In this document: piece after piece, positions 23,601 to 34,700 of the stretch
Position numbering within the stretch: position 1 is the stretch's first letter
Layout of the letters: each line of letters opens with the position of its first letter
Assembly (NCBI GenBank): GCA_021432635.1
Contig: MU270090.1
Coordinates: 1-64,000, forward strand
Source: Thozetella sp. PMI_491
Lineage: Eukaryota; Ascomycota; Sordariomycetes; Chaetosphaeriales; Chaetosphaeriaceae
Length of the DNA: 64,000 nt
Direction: 5' to 3'
The notes under the pieces: model-generated
The model's database searches: none
Told to the model about the DNA's origin: nothing
Seen by the model: the letters and a program-made list of their open reading frames with translations, nothing else
Translations under genes and position numbers: made by a program

Positions 23601-24906
23601 AGAAGATACAACTCGACATGGAAGATTATGACTTTGCTGACGCTTTCCGGAAGACATTCCGACTCATAAGGAAACGGTACCCCCAAGCAGAGCCAACCCA
23701 AGTGCCTATCCCGGGAGCATGGGAAGTGTGCAAGAATTTTATGCCACACGTTTATAGCTTCCACCGGATCTACACAGAAAACCCCCAGGCCGCAGAGTTG
23801 AGTGCGCCAAAGCCGCTTGATCTGGCCAAACTTTTCTACGATGCAGGTTTTCACGTATGGGCCCAACAGACGACGCAATATGATGGCCTGGCCTTCTTAA
23901 ACACAGCCGAAGAAATTCTTGACAGACTAGAGACGAATCCCTTCCACAAGCTCCGGGCGGACATCCACTGCATAACAGGACTTCTCCTTCTCATGATGGG
24001 ATCGTCTGACCGTGAACAAGCCACACAGCGTTTAAAGCATGCCTTGAACATCAGAGAGAATATTTGGATCGACCAACCTACTTTCGACAACGACGTGATG
24101 TACAGGAACGCTGCGACCGACTACAGCCTCTGTCTACTGAACCAGCACAAGTTCAAAGAGGCAGGCGAGATCATGACAGATTGTTACAAACGCTACAAGG
24201 TCTGGGGCTCAGAGGTCGATAATCCGTTCGAGTACTCGAAGTACTACGGCAACTACAGTATTGTGCTCATGTGGAAAGGGCAAATCGCCGAGGCCATTGA
24301 CTTTATCGAACGGTGCATTCAGTACACGGAAAAGTTCTCCGATGGGAAATCCTCTCAGTACTGGAGGCGGCAGTTCCTACTCGGATGCTATCTGCTCCAG
24401 TCGGGAGATCTCCAAGGGGCTCTTGACAAGCACCTCGAGACGCTTGATGCACGACTAGAGCTTGTGGGAAAGCACCATGAGGCAACAATGCTAAGCATGT
24501 ATGCCGTCGGTGCTATGTATCATCACATGGGTGATACGGAGAGAGCAATGTGAGCGTTTATTTGCCCCTCGTTGCCCTACGGGAAGAACTAAAACCGGAT
24601 AACAGCCAATATATGCAACAGTGTGTCGAGTGTGTGAGAACCGCTCGGTGGACTATTGAAGCCCGTGGTAGACTGTACTACCATCTCTCTCTCCTATACG
24701 AAGAGCAAGGGGTAGAGGAGGCGCAGTCTGCCGCACTGAGAGATGATGCAATGAAAATTATGGACCAGTGCCGGCAGTATGCTGGACTTTGTGTTCGTGG
24801 AGCTACAGATCTTCTAATGATCTTTGACGATTTGCAGCCTACTTTTCAGGGACGTTATACTAGCCGCGGTCTCTTGAGACATCTACAGGAAACCCACATC
24901 CACTAG
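20654..24906 (+). CDS. C2H2-NB-ARC-TPR STAND/NLR-like protein (1355 aa)
   Basis: Four exons: 20654-20966, 21020-23423, 23500-24549 and 24606-24906. The introns (53, 76 and 56 bp) keep frame exactly; introns 1 and 3 need the TTAG acceptor at 21019 and the AACAG acceptor at 24605. The N-terminus (about 1-340) is helical with an acidic stretch. A zinc-finger region starts at C346 (CPYCHFEL) and includes CTFGEC, CGVC and CIFC with paired histidines to about residue 480. The NB-ARC has a P-loop GRGGVGKTT at 630-638, Walker B WLLAFDN near 704, the sensor GSVLITTR and a CLPLAI motif. From about residue 905 TPR-like helical pairs run to the end. A lysine-rich segment (KKNKKKK) lies between NB-ARC and TPR. 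This is a fungal NLR architecture: the TPRs should sense a ligand, the NB-ARC switch between ADP and ATP states, and the zinc-finger N-terminus may signal. Its ligand is unknown. Confidence 0.88.
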
Positions 24907-26340
24907 GAGGAATGGAGTCCTTCAGACCTTGTTCGCGATATCTGCAAAGTGCCAATTTCTTACACCCTTTGAATATATGTAATAATTATAGTCGTTACCA
25001 GAAATCATGCCGGGAATACTTCTAGTGGTTATGGAAAATAGCTGTCCATGGGTGTAACCGGTGGCCCTCACGTCATGTCCCTTATTTCTCGCGCTACGCG
25101 AGTACATGATGAAGCAAGTGAGCCAAGCGGCGATCCACTAATTAGAAATAGTGCGAATTCAGACGTTCTCCTTCTACTAGTTCTCTATGCTGGTAGTGCT
25201 CGGCCAATAAAAACGTATACGGATTGCATCCAGCTAGAGAAACTACGTGCTCGTAGAAACGTCCAGGGTGCAACGCCAGTGAACTACAGCACAATTTTCT
25301 AGTATCAGCGTATTGGACTAGGCAGGGTGGCGTATGGGACACGGGTGGCCACGCACGGGTTCAGAAGGGGATGGAGAGGACAACGTTCCACCCCTACGCA
25401 GCCATTGAGCCCTCGCCGTGGCATACTCTGAGATCTTTGTCGTAGAATACGATAGTGTCCTTTCCCTGTGCAAAGTTCGGGTCATCCTTACTTGCCGCCC
25501 GTTGTCTTTTCCACGGCTGCCTGAGCTTCCCCTCTTCCAAGGCTGCTTGGGCCCATCCCGTCAGAGCCGGGGGGGTCCTACTAGTTGGGGGACAGAGGGC
25601 GGCAGTGGACTTTCGTCGAGTCTCGCTTTCATTGGTAGAGGATGCCATGGCGTGGAAAGGTACTCGCTGCTTCGCCCTCAGTGAGCCTTGCTTGCTTGGA
25701 GAAAAAGGAAAGTGTATATTGTTTTGTAAGAGAATGACGTTTTGATGGCGGGTTGGGCATGTGCGGTATCAGTATCTGGCTAAGGGCTTCTGTATATACC
25801 TATGCTTGCCTCCTGCAGGCCTGCGTGGGAGAAATCGGGACGGATGGCTTATCGCACGGATAGTACTGCTTTTGGATCGTACCCGAAAGGTACTGTCCAT
25901 GTACATGGTGGGGCGCTTACCAAGGCGGAGCCCAGCTTTGATGTAGCACGAGGGCGCCGAATTACGTATAACGGCTTGACCGCTCCGCTTGGGGCGGTCC
26001 AGTTGAGGTTCAAAATTTACTTACAGCTGATCTTAGGCTAGCATTCGGGTCCTCGCTAGATATGCAGACGGTACCCTATCGGATCTCAATCCTTGCAAAA
26101 CTCTTATCAGCTCATGGCCTAGAGGGGGTATCATGGAAGCTGCCAAGCCACGCCCGGTCTAGTCCACCTCTCTCACCCTACATCTGCCGACAACTCCGAG
26201 AATCGTCCGAGAATCAGATGTGTCTAAAAAACTCGGTTAAAGCCTAAATATGTTCGCGCGTGGCTGGTCCCATAGCCTTGACACCAGCCTTCCCAAAATA
26301 TCAAGAGCATCCACGCGGCCCTGTCGAGGGACTCTCCGGT
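24907..26340. other. Intergenic stretch
   Basis: No strong gene. A minus-strand ATG ORF at 25648-25394 is listed separately. Remaining ORFs have no motifs. Confidence 0.6.
25394..25648 (-). CDS. Hypothetical small protein (84 aa)
   Basis: A complete ATG-to-stop ORF of 84 codons. It is hydrophilic, basic and Pro/Ser-rich, has no signal peptide or membrane segment, and resembles no family I know. It is kept only because it is the longest ATG-started frame in this interval; it may be chance. Confidence 0.22.
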   Translation of the reverse strand: MASSTNESETRRKSTAALCPPTSRTPPALTGWAQAALEEGKLRQPWKRQRAASKDDPNFAQGKDTIVFYDKDLRVCHGEGSMAA

Positions 26341-27525
26341 ATGGCTTGCGGCACAGTGACGGCCGAGGTACAGTATCTCAAACGGCTGGGACTTTATGAA
26401 ACAGAAAAGCCATTCCAGCTCTTCTTCCCTGTCGACAAGAACTCGGAAGACTGCAGAACCACAAATCTTGAATTTGAGAGCAAGCTTCAGACATTCGTGG
26501 ATATCCGGGACCGAATCCGTGATTTTTCGCTAGACTCTCACGGATTTCAAATTCTCCAACGTCCGATTGTGCTAGACCCGTCCTCATACCTAAACCGGGA
26601 CGCTGTCGAGTCTCACTATCTTCCCGAGGTCAAGCAAATTCTGACAACGATTGATCAGGGATATGACAAGGCTTTTATATTTGACTGGAGGGTAAACTTT
26701 CCATGTATCGCTCATTGGTGAAGTAAAAGAAAGTTCAATCTGATAATCCGCTAACGCAATGCCATGTCTGCTCTAGGTACGGAATTCCGCTACGCCCAGA
26801 GAAGAAGTCGAATATGACATGAATGACCTCACCCGGTGGCTTCGCCCTTCACCGACTGTCCATATAGGTAAGAGGGAAGAGTCATTTCCCAGATTCCCTC
26901 GATTCGGTGATTCCGATGAATTAGCAGGTTTCGTGGGTACGTTCTCATCTTTCTACAGACCAGAGCCCTCGGGCCGTTGTCCAGCGAGTCTTGCTTCACT
27001 TGGCTGATGAAGCAGCCTACCTCCTACAGGGCAGAGTGCGAATTATCAAGTAAGTAGATACAGCCGCCCAAAACGCACCGGAAGCTAAATTATCCTGCAG
27101 CGTCTGGCGTCCGATTGAGAACATCGTCCAGGACTATCCCTTAGCCTATTGTGATCCTATCTCCGTGCCCGAGACTGACCTCATCGAATGCGATCATGTG
27201 CGGCGGAGCTTCACAGGTGCTAACCTCTATGCTCATTTTAATCCTGGACATCAGTGGTACTATCTGAGCGAGCAGCGGCCCGACGAGGTTCTCCTGCTGA
27301 AAATGTTTGACTCGGACGAGAATGTCAAAGCAACAAGTATTGAGCGAAGTTTAACTACAAATATATCTCGACTAACATCAGACAGGGTGTCCCCACGCTT
27401 CGTTCCGGCATCCTCTGTCAGCAACAGGCGCGAAGCCTCGGAAGAGTATCGAAGTTCGAGCTTTAATTTTCAACTATCCGGCCGATCCAGCCTATGAAAG
27501 TGAAAATGAAAGTCCTAGCTCCTAG
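26341..27525 (+). CDS. CmcJ/NvfI-like (GA4 desaturase-type) family protein (302 aa)
   Basis: Five exons: 26341-26691, 26777-26867, 26959-27049, 27101-27336 and 27386-27525. All splice sites are GT..AG and join in frame. The N-terminus has TAEVQYLKRL and the conserved TNLEFE-x6-FVDIRD block. Next come DKAFIFDWRVRNSA, NDLTRWLRPSPTVHID (H146-x-D148), INVWRPIENIVQDYPLAYCD and HFNPGHQWYYLSEQ. It ends CPHASF then PRKSIEVRALIFNYP. These are family marks of fungal proteins annotated as CmcJ-like methyltransferase/hydroxylase or GA4 desaturase relatives, usually acting in secondary metabolism. Substrate is unknown. The ATG at 26341 is the first in frame; an ATG at 26250 is out of frame. No biosynthetic core gene is visible nearby. 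Confidence 0.82.
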
Positions 27526-29330
27526 TCGTCTCCAAGAAATTGGCAGTGTGCATCTGTTCTGCATTTAAAGGAAATTATGCTGTGTATAGGTCCTTTTTGA
27601 GGGGTAGCCGTTCTGCGAGAGCCAGCGATACTAGAGACCAAGCATTCTTTACTGGGCATCTGGCACGACACGAAATAGCAAATCGCAAAATGTTCGAATG
27701 GCTAAACCTTGCATTTATTGTGCCTCTATGTCTTCCAGCTCGCCTTTCTCTTGGGAGGTATCTCTCGGTCTACCCTGCGTATTTGCATTTCGATGGATGC
27801 AACGTTGTCTACGTCGCGAGGGATATAGTTCGCCATACACTCGGTAATCGTAGGTGGGGCGCTCAGGTACTGGTCAAGCCGGTCGGAGGGTACAACTTTC
27901 GGATTCGGCCTGTGACAACATCCGATTAGCGGTCGGGCCTCTCGCCACGTCCCTTCCATTTGGGGGCTTGAAAAGGCCAGCACAGTACCGTAGCTCGGTG
28001 TGCTGTTCTGTAAACTGAACATATCCATGCAAAGCGGTGGCCATTTGCGCGCATACCCGTCCCGACGGACATGGGACCAGCAAAACTAACATCTTGGCGA
28101 TTTCTCGCCAATTCTTGCGGCAGCATCTCAATGGGACTAAATCTTTGTTCCACTTTTCTTGGTAAAGAAGCAACTTTATACCACTAGCACTAAGCTACGT
28201 TTTCCTAGAAGACGACTCCAATGTTGCTCATTTCATCTACTGCGGTGCTAATAGCACATATTATTTTGTGCTTCTCATGTTGCTAACTCCACCTCTTAGA
28301 GGTATGTTACGTAGTGCTGTAGGAGAAGAAAGTGCCGTGGGGATACCACGATTGTGTCTGTGCAGACCTAGGACCTCTTGAGCGGTGAAGGTGAATCCTA
28401 ATCAGTCGTGCTACCCCGCAGACCACGACTTCGAGCTGAGCACAATTGTGCTCTGGAACTCCAATCCAGCTGCGGTCTACCGCAACAGTGGGACTCGCGT
28501 AGCGGTATCTTCCATTGGTCCGCTTACCCTTTGTACCCGGAAGTATCTCGACAGCATCGGAAGCCGAGAGCCCGCATCCGCTTCGTGCTAAGGGTGATTA
28601 AGGCGAAAATATACCCTGCAAAGCAGGGTAATGCTTAGCGATCTCCAGGTCGGCCAGTAGCAAAGAATTACTAGTCGACTCCGAGAAGTAATCTTATGTC
28701 TCATTGAGTGACTGCCTGACTCGCAGTTCCGTTCCTCCCAATGGGTGTTAGGATCATCAGACGAAGAATTTGATGGTTCCTTGTGACTTTTCATGGGTGA
28801 GGGGCTCGAGGTGCTCTGCCGGCAATGGTTCTGGAGAAGAGAGCAGGGGCTTTTACAAGGGACTGCCTCTGGAGCCACTGTATTAGATTCGTCGTCTAAT
28901 TTGATGGCCCCAACGGCGATCGGGGATAGATCCGAGAGGAGTCAGCCATTGGTGAACCCAGGCGTCGGACTAAGCGGGGTGCTCTTTGAGGACTCCGCTC
29001 ATCTGTCGGGTGTTTATGTTGCCACTGACGACGAACCTCCGCGGAATTAGGTGCATCCTAGCAGAGGAGAGTTGTGTATGATTGTAGCCCATCTTTCAAT
29101 CTTCGAGCCAATCTTACCTGCACCAAAGTACTTGGAAAGCCGGCCATAGCCTTGGCGAAACAAGGTCCAATATAATGAACATTTATTTGAGTTTAATGGC
29201 CCACGAGGCTTGTCGCGTCTCGTGGCGGGTCAATTGTGTCATCTAGTTGTGTAAATTTAGTTGGTTATATTCGGCGGGCTAAAGCCTGGCCTACAAAAGC
29301 TACTAGCTTCTGTAGGACTTATATTTAAGT
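27526..29330. other. Intergenic stretch between unique genes and the RIP block
   Basis: Several short frames on both strands (27540-28173, 28385-29050) lack ATG/splice support or motifs. The 3' end grades into AT-rich DNA at about 29330. Confidence 0.55.
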
Positions 29331-30124
29331 TCAACAATGTTTCATAGACTTGTGGCGAAGTTATAATAAATAACGCGTACTGGTGAGCCCTAGTGGGTAT
29401 ATTTAAATATATTATATGAAGATTTAGTAAGGAAGTAGTTTATAGTTTAATGTATAATAGGTAAGGAAGTTGTTTAAAGTCTAAGATAATAGACTTGTAT
29501 AGTAGCTGCTCTCTTATCTCTTTAAGCTTAGCTTATTAGAGAAAGGTTAATATGAATTAAGTTATTTAGCTGTAATAACCTTTTCTACAGCTTTCATATT
29601 ATAATATAGTTAAACCTTACTATAATTATATATCATTACAGGCTTATAATTATAAGACCTTTCTATTGTTTTACTATTTAAGATCGTGATAAAGAACAGA
29701 TAAATATAAAAGAAAATAGCTACTCTTGTGGAATAGTCTTATGAAGTGGTTATATTAAGTCTAGAGATATGTCTTTTATAAGCTGAGTTAACTGCTTAAA
29801 GGAGCTCTTAAATTGCCCTTAGCCGATTATATAATTATTTATTAGATTGGCTGTAGTCTAATTAAAGCTTGTCAGAGCTCTGGATTCTCTACATTAGATC
29901 GAGTGAATGCTATAAATCTATAATTTATATCTATAATCTTATACTTTTGTTAATTTTTATAGGTATTATATATAATAAAAGTGAGTTATATCTTAGTAGC
30001 TTTAATAGGTTATAAGTAACTATATTAATAAGAATTAGATTGATTATAATTTATTATTAAACTTTTACTTTGTTTAAAGATACTAATATAATCTATAAAT
30101 AAGTTAGCTATATAATTAGGTTAG
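29331..30124. repeat. TA-rich RIP-like DNA, unidentified
   Basis: Composition matches the flanking dead retroelements (TA-saturated, few CA or TG). It does not match the internal sequence of the chromovirus copies by eye, so it is probably a different, older repeat. Confidence 0.55.
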
Positions 30125-30513
30125 TATTATAATACTAAGATCCTAGGGTTAGTATTCTTAATATATAGGGGATTCTTTCCTAAGGTAGGGAGGGTAGAGA
30201 CAAGTAGAGTATTAATTAATATAGGTAAGATTTAATAGTATAAGTATTAAGGTTATAAACTAAGTAGAGATTAATTATTAAAGAGTAAGGCTACTAATCT
30301 ATTTAGGCAGAGACTATAGTCTTATATATTAAGTTGCTCTTTATAACTTACTTTAAATCACTAGAGTCTTAAAGCTCCTAGGTGAGCTAGGAGCTCTAGG
30401 CTTACTAAGAGCTAGGTGCTTTATAGTAATCCTTTTCTAATTAGTGAGACACTTATATAGGTACCTAAGGTATTTATTAGAGGTTTTACCTGTTATAACT
30501 ACTAGTAGCTAAG
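30125..30513 (-). repeat. Left LTR of chromovirus copy 3, first part (split by copy 2)
   Basis: It starts TATTATAATACTAAG like the other LTRs and ends at the CTAAG target site of copy 2. It resumes at 38289-38341. The two parts join exactly at GTAGCTAAG / TATTAGGCTG compared with the intact LTR of copy 2. Confidence 0.9.
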
Positions 30514-30952
30514 TGTTATAACACTAAGATCCTAAGGTTAGTATTCTCAATGCGTAGGGGGTTCTTTCCTAAGGTAGGGAGGGTAGAGACAAGTGGAGTA
30601 TTAATCAACTAAGGGGTGTAGAATCTAGAGTGTAAGCTGAGGTAGCTTGAATAGATTAATTGCTGAAGAGTAAAGGCTAACTGATCTATCTAGGTAGAGA
30701 TTATGGTCTTATATACTAGGTTGCTCTTTATAGCTTACTTTAAATTGCTAAAGGCCTAGAGCTCCTAGGTGATCTAGGAGCTCTAGGCTTACTGAGGACT
30801 AGGTGCTCTGTGGTGATCCTTCCTGACTTGCGGAACATCTATATAGATGCCTGAGGCATCTATCGGGGGTTCTGCCTGTTGTAACTGCTTGTGGCTAAGC
30901 ACTAGGCTGTATTAGCAGTCGTAGAGAGGTGGCTAATGCCTTAGTTATAACA
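30514..30952 (-). repeat. Left LTR of chromovirus copy 2
   Basis: 439 bp, TGTTATAACAC...TTATAACA. It includes a perfect 14-bp inverted repeat CCTAGAGCTCCTAG (30755-30768) / CTAGGAGCTCTAGG (30774-30787) with a 5-nt loop. Confidence 0.93.
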
Positions 30953-31070
30953 TAAGCTCTCTCTTTTATATTGATATCTTTAGCAACCTATAAGTAGGCC
31001 TATACCTATATTTATCTATTAGTATATCACTAAGTTTCCCTTTCCTTTTATATTACTATATACTAATAAG

Positions 31071-31766
31071 ATGTCTAGTTATATAGAGAAATAAAAAACT
31101 ACTTCTGCTAAAACTTAAGAATATTACCTTCTTATTAAATTTATTAATTAGAATAGGGTTAAGTCTAACATATTATATTCTTATTGTTTTAAGAAGGGTT
31201 TAAAGTATAGGGTAGCTAGTTGTTTAGGAAAATATTATTATTATATTAAGTCTAGGAAATTATATAATAGCTTATTAATAGTAAATACTTATAAGTATTT
31301 TATAGTTTATAAGGGTTATACTTACTAACTTATTAATATAGTGGCTTAGAACTTATTAGAGTAGTCTAGGCTAGAGTATAAGAAAGAGAAGGTAGGTAAG
31401 ACAATCTACTTTTAATATATAAAGGCACTAATAGCATAGAAATCTCTGTTTAAGGCACTTATATAGTTAGACTATTTATATAAGTAAAAGAAACTAGTCT
31501 ATTTATAGGGCGAGTAGTTATTTACTTATAAAGTTATAGGTTTAAAGGAGGACACTATTAAAGAGATATCTTTAGAGTAGTATATTATAGGGGAAGTATA
31601 GGGTTTAGATACTTTTAATGTGATTAACTAAAAGGTAATAGGTTTTAACTTAGTGTTAGTTAATTAGGGTTTTAATAGTAGAACTATTAAATAAGCTCCT
31701 ATAAGTTTTCTAGGTGTTTATTAGGTTTTTATATATTTTTACTAGTATTATATCCTATTTACTTAA
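31071..31766 (+). pseudogene. Antisense extra ORF of chromovirus copy 2 (Zn2Cys6-like)
   Basis: A plus-strand frame of 231 codons from an intact ATG; every internal stop is TAA or TAG, consistent with RIP of CAA/CAG. Near 31176-31262 it shows the spacing C-X2-C-X6-C-X8-C-X2-C-X6-C. The second position is still TGT and the other five are TAT. An extra Cys lies in the X8 loop. Beyond the cluster the frame encodes a hydrophilic, Lys/Glu-rich protein. Its 3' end overlaps the chromodomain end of pol on the other strand by about 75 bp. Function unknown; the copy is dead. Confidence 0.6.
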
Positions 31767-34700
31767 CTAGGTACTTTAATCTATCTTTAGTGTTATAAGA
31801 GTCTATAATATTTTTAACTTTATATTCTAGTTACTTATTAACTTTTATATATTTATCTAGTCTAATATTTTTTAATATTAGTTTAAATAGTAAGACATAA
31901 AAAATTAGATATATTTATATTATTATAGGTAGTTTTAGTTTATAGGTGACCTTACTAGTTTATCTTTTAATCTAAAATAGTCTTAACTTTTTAAAGTCTA
32001 ATTTATTACTTGGTTATATTATCCTAATATTTCTTTATAAGAGATAAACCTTATCTCCCTTTTAAAAGGTTAGTCTCTTTAACCTTTTCTAGTTAGTATA
32101 TTTACTTATTCTATTATAGATAAACTCTAGTTCTTTTTTTATAAGTTTACATAAGGTTTTTAATTCTTTAACTCTTAGTCCTACTTTAAGATTCTCTTTT
32201 AAGTTAAGAAGAGTTTAATAAACTTCTAGTTTAAAGCTATAGTTAGTAAAGAATAAAGATATCTTAATTAATTCTTATCTGGTATTATTATAAGTAAACT
32301 AGGCAATTAGTAATAGTTATATCTAATTATTTTATTTATAGTTAATATAATAGTATAAATATTATTCTATAGTTTAATTAAGTCTTTCTATTTATCTATT
32401 AGATTAAAAGTAATAAGCTATTAATAGTTAATATTTAGTTTTAAGTTAAGCTATAAGAGTTTTTTAAAAGTTTAAGGTAAATAATTTATCTCTATTACTA
32501 ACTAGCTTATCTAATAGTTTATAGTTTATAATAATATTTTTTATAAATATATAGGCTAGTTTTTCAGTGTTACTAGCTTCTTTATATAGGATAAAATAGT
32601 TATATTTAATAAGTCTATTAGTAATTACTAGGATATTATTAAAAGATACTTTAATTAAGGGTTTTTCTAAGAGTAGTAGTTTTATTATAAAGTCTAGGGA
32701 GACTAAGCTCTATAACTTTTTAAGGATTAAAAGAGGTTATAATTCTCTATAGATCTTATACTAATTTACCTTGCTTTTATTATATTTATTATATTCTTTA
32801 ATTATTTTTTTTATAGTTTTTTTAACTTTAGGGAAGTTATAGGTATAGCATAGTTATTTTAGAGTCTTAGTAACTCTTTAATATCTATAAGAGAGGATTT
32901 TATATAATTCTTTTACTAGGTCTTATTATAAAGTATTAGAGATATAAATCTTTTTATAGAATTAATAGACTTTATTTTTCTTCTTTATATTTTTACTAAG
33001 GCTATTTTATATAAAGTCTATAAAGTCTTAATTATTATAGGCTTTTTTAATCTTATTAGTCTAGTTAGGATCTAAAAAGACTTAAAAGGCAGTGTTTAGC
33101 TCTTAGAAAGCCTAGCCTAAGCTTTTATCTTTTAAGACTGTTAAGATACTTTATATATAAGGTTTTAATTCTTATATATAGTCTTTTTTTTAGCTAAGAG
33201 TGTCTGCCCTAGTGTTTTTAAGTCCTTTTTTATATATAATTCTAAAATTAAATTTAAAGAGAAATTCAGTCTATTTAATTTATTATTTATTAAGTTCTTT
33301 ATTAGTTATAAAATAGGTAAGGTTTTTATAATCTATATAAATAATAACTTAGTATTATACTTTATAAAGGTAAACCTTTTATTTTTTAAAGGCTTTAATA
33401 ATAACTATTAGTTCTTTATTATATATTTAGTAGTTAATTTCTACTCCTTTAAGTTTTTTTAAAAAGAAGGCAACTAGGTATAGTAGTTCTTCTTTATTAT
33501 ATTGTCTGAGTTGTCCTTTAATTATAAAGTCTAAGGAGTTAGTTTTAACTTTATATAGTCTTACTAGGTCTAAGAGTATAAGTATAGGTTTACTTAAGAT
33601 CCTTAACTTAATAGCTTAAAAGGCTTTACTAGCTTGATTATTCCACTTAAACTTAGTCTTCTTATAGGTGAGCTTAATAAGTAGTAGGGCAAGTTTACTA
33701 TAGCTTTTTATAAAGCAGTAGTAGTAATTAGTAAATCTAAGAAAAGCTTATACTTCTTTTACTATTTCTAATAATAGCTAGTCTTATACTGTTATTACTT
33801 TCTTAGGGTTTATCTTAATAAATCTAAGGGTGATTTTAAATCCTAGGAAGATAGTTTCTTTAGTGTAAAACTTATTCTTCTTTAGTTCTACTAGGAGTTT
33901 AATATCTTTTAAGGCTTATAGTATAGTGTAAATATATTACTTATATTCTACTTTATTTTTTAAGTAGATAAGGATATTATCTAGGTAAATAATATAGAAT
34001 CTATTAATATAGGATTATAAGATATAGTTAATTATAGCTTAAAATATTACTAGGGTATTTTATAGTTTAAAAGATATAACTAGGTACTTATAATATCTAT
34101 ACTTAGTTCTAATTACTATTTTCTATTTTTCTCCTTTTACTACTTAGATTAAGTTATAAGCTCTTTTTAAGTTAAGGTATATTATTATTATAGCTTTTAT
34201 TAATTAGTCTTATAGTTTAAATATTAGAGGTAGTAATCCTCTATTAAAAATAATAATACTATTAAGTTATTAATAGTTAATATATAGTCTTTATTTTCTA
34301 GTGTTATCCTTACTTTTCTTTAGTATAAATAGGATTAGATATTCTACTAGTAAATTTAACAATTATATATAACCTTTTTTTAGATTTTTATTAAGGTATT
34401 ATTATAGGGTTATAAGTTTCTCCTTATCTAGTCTATAAATTTTATATAGTTTAGGTTATTCTTCTAGTTTAATTAGTATATAATAATTAAACTAATTATA
34501 CTCTAGTAACCTTATATCTAATATTTCTTTAAATAGTTTGTTATACTTCTAGTATTCTTCTAATATCTTATTTAAGATTCTTATTATAAATACTTTAGTA
34601 ATTATTAATATTTTAAAGGTCTTTTCTATAGGCTTGCTTAGGGATCTCTTATAAGTTATTCTAAAGGCTAAGTCTCTTTAAACATCTTTAATTTCTCTCT

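Noticed and set aside
26250..26340. Upstream ATG at 26250 as the start of the CmcJ-like gene
   Set aside because: It is out of frame with the conserved TAEVQYL block; the first in-frame ATG is at 26341.
27540..28173. Overlapping ORFs on both strands
   Set aside because: Most begin at GTG/TTG, have no splice support and no family pattern.
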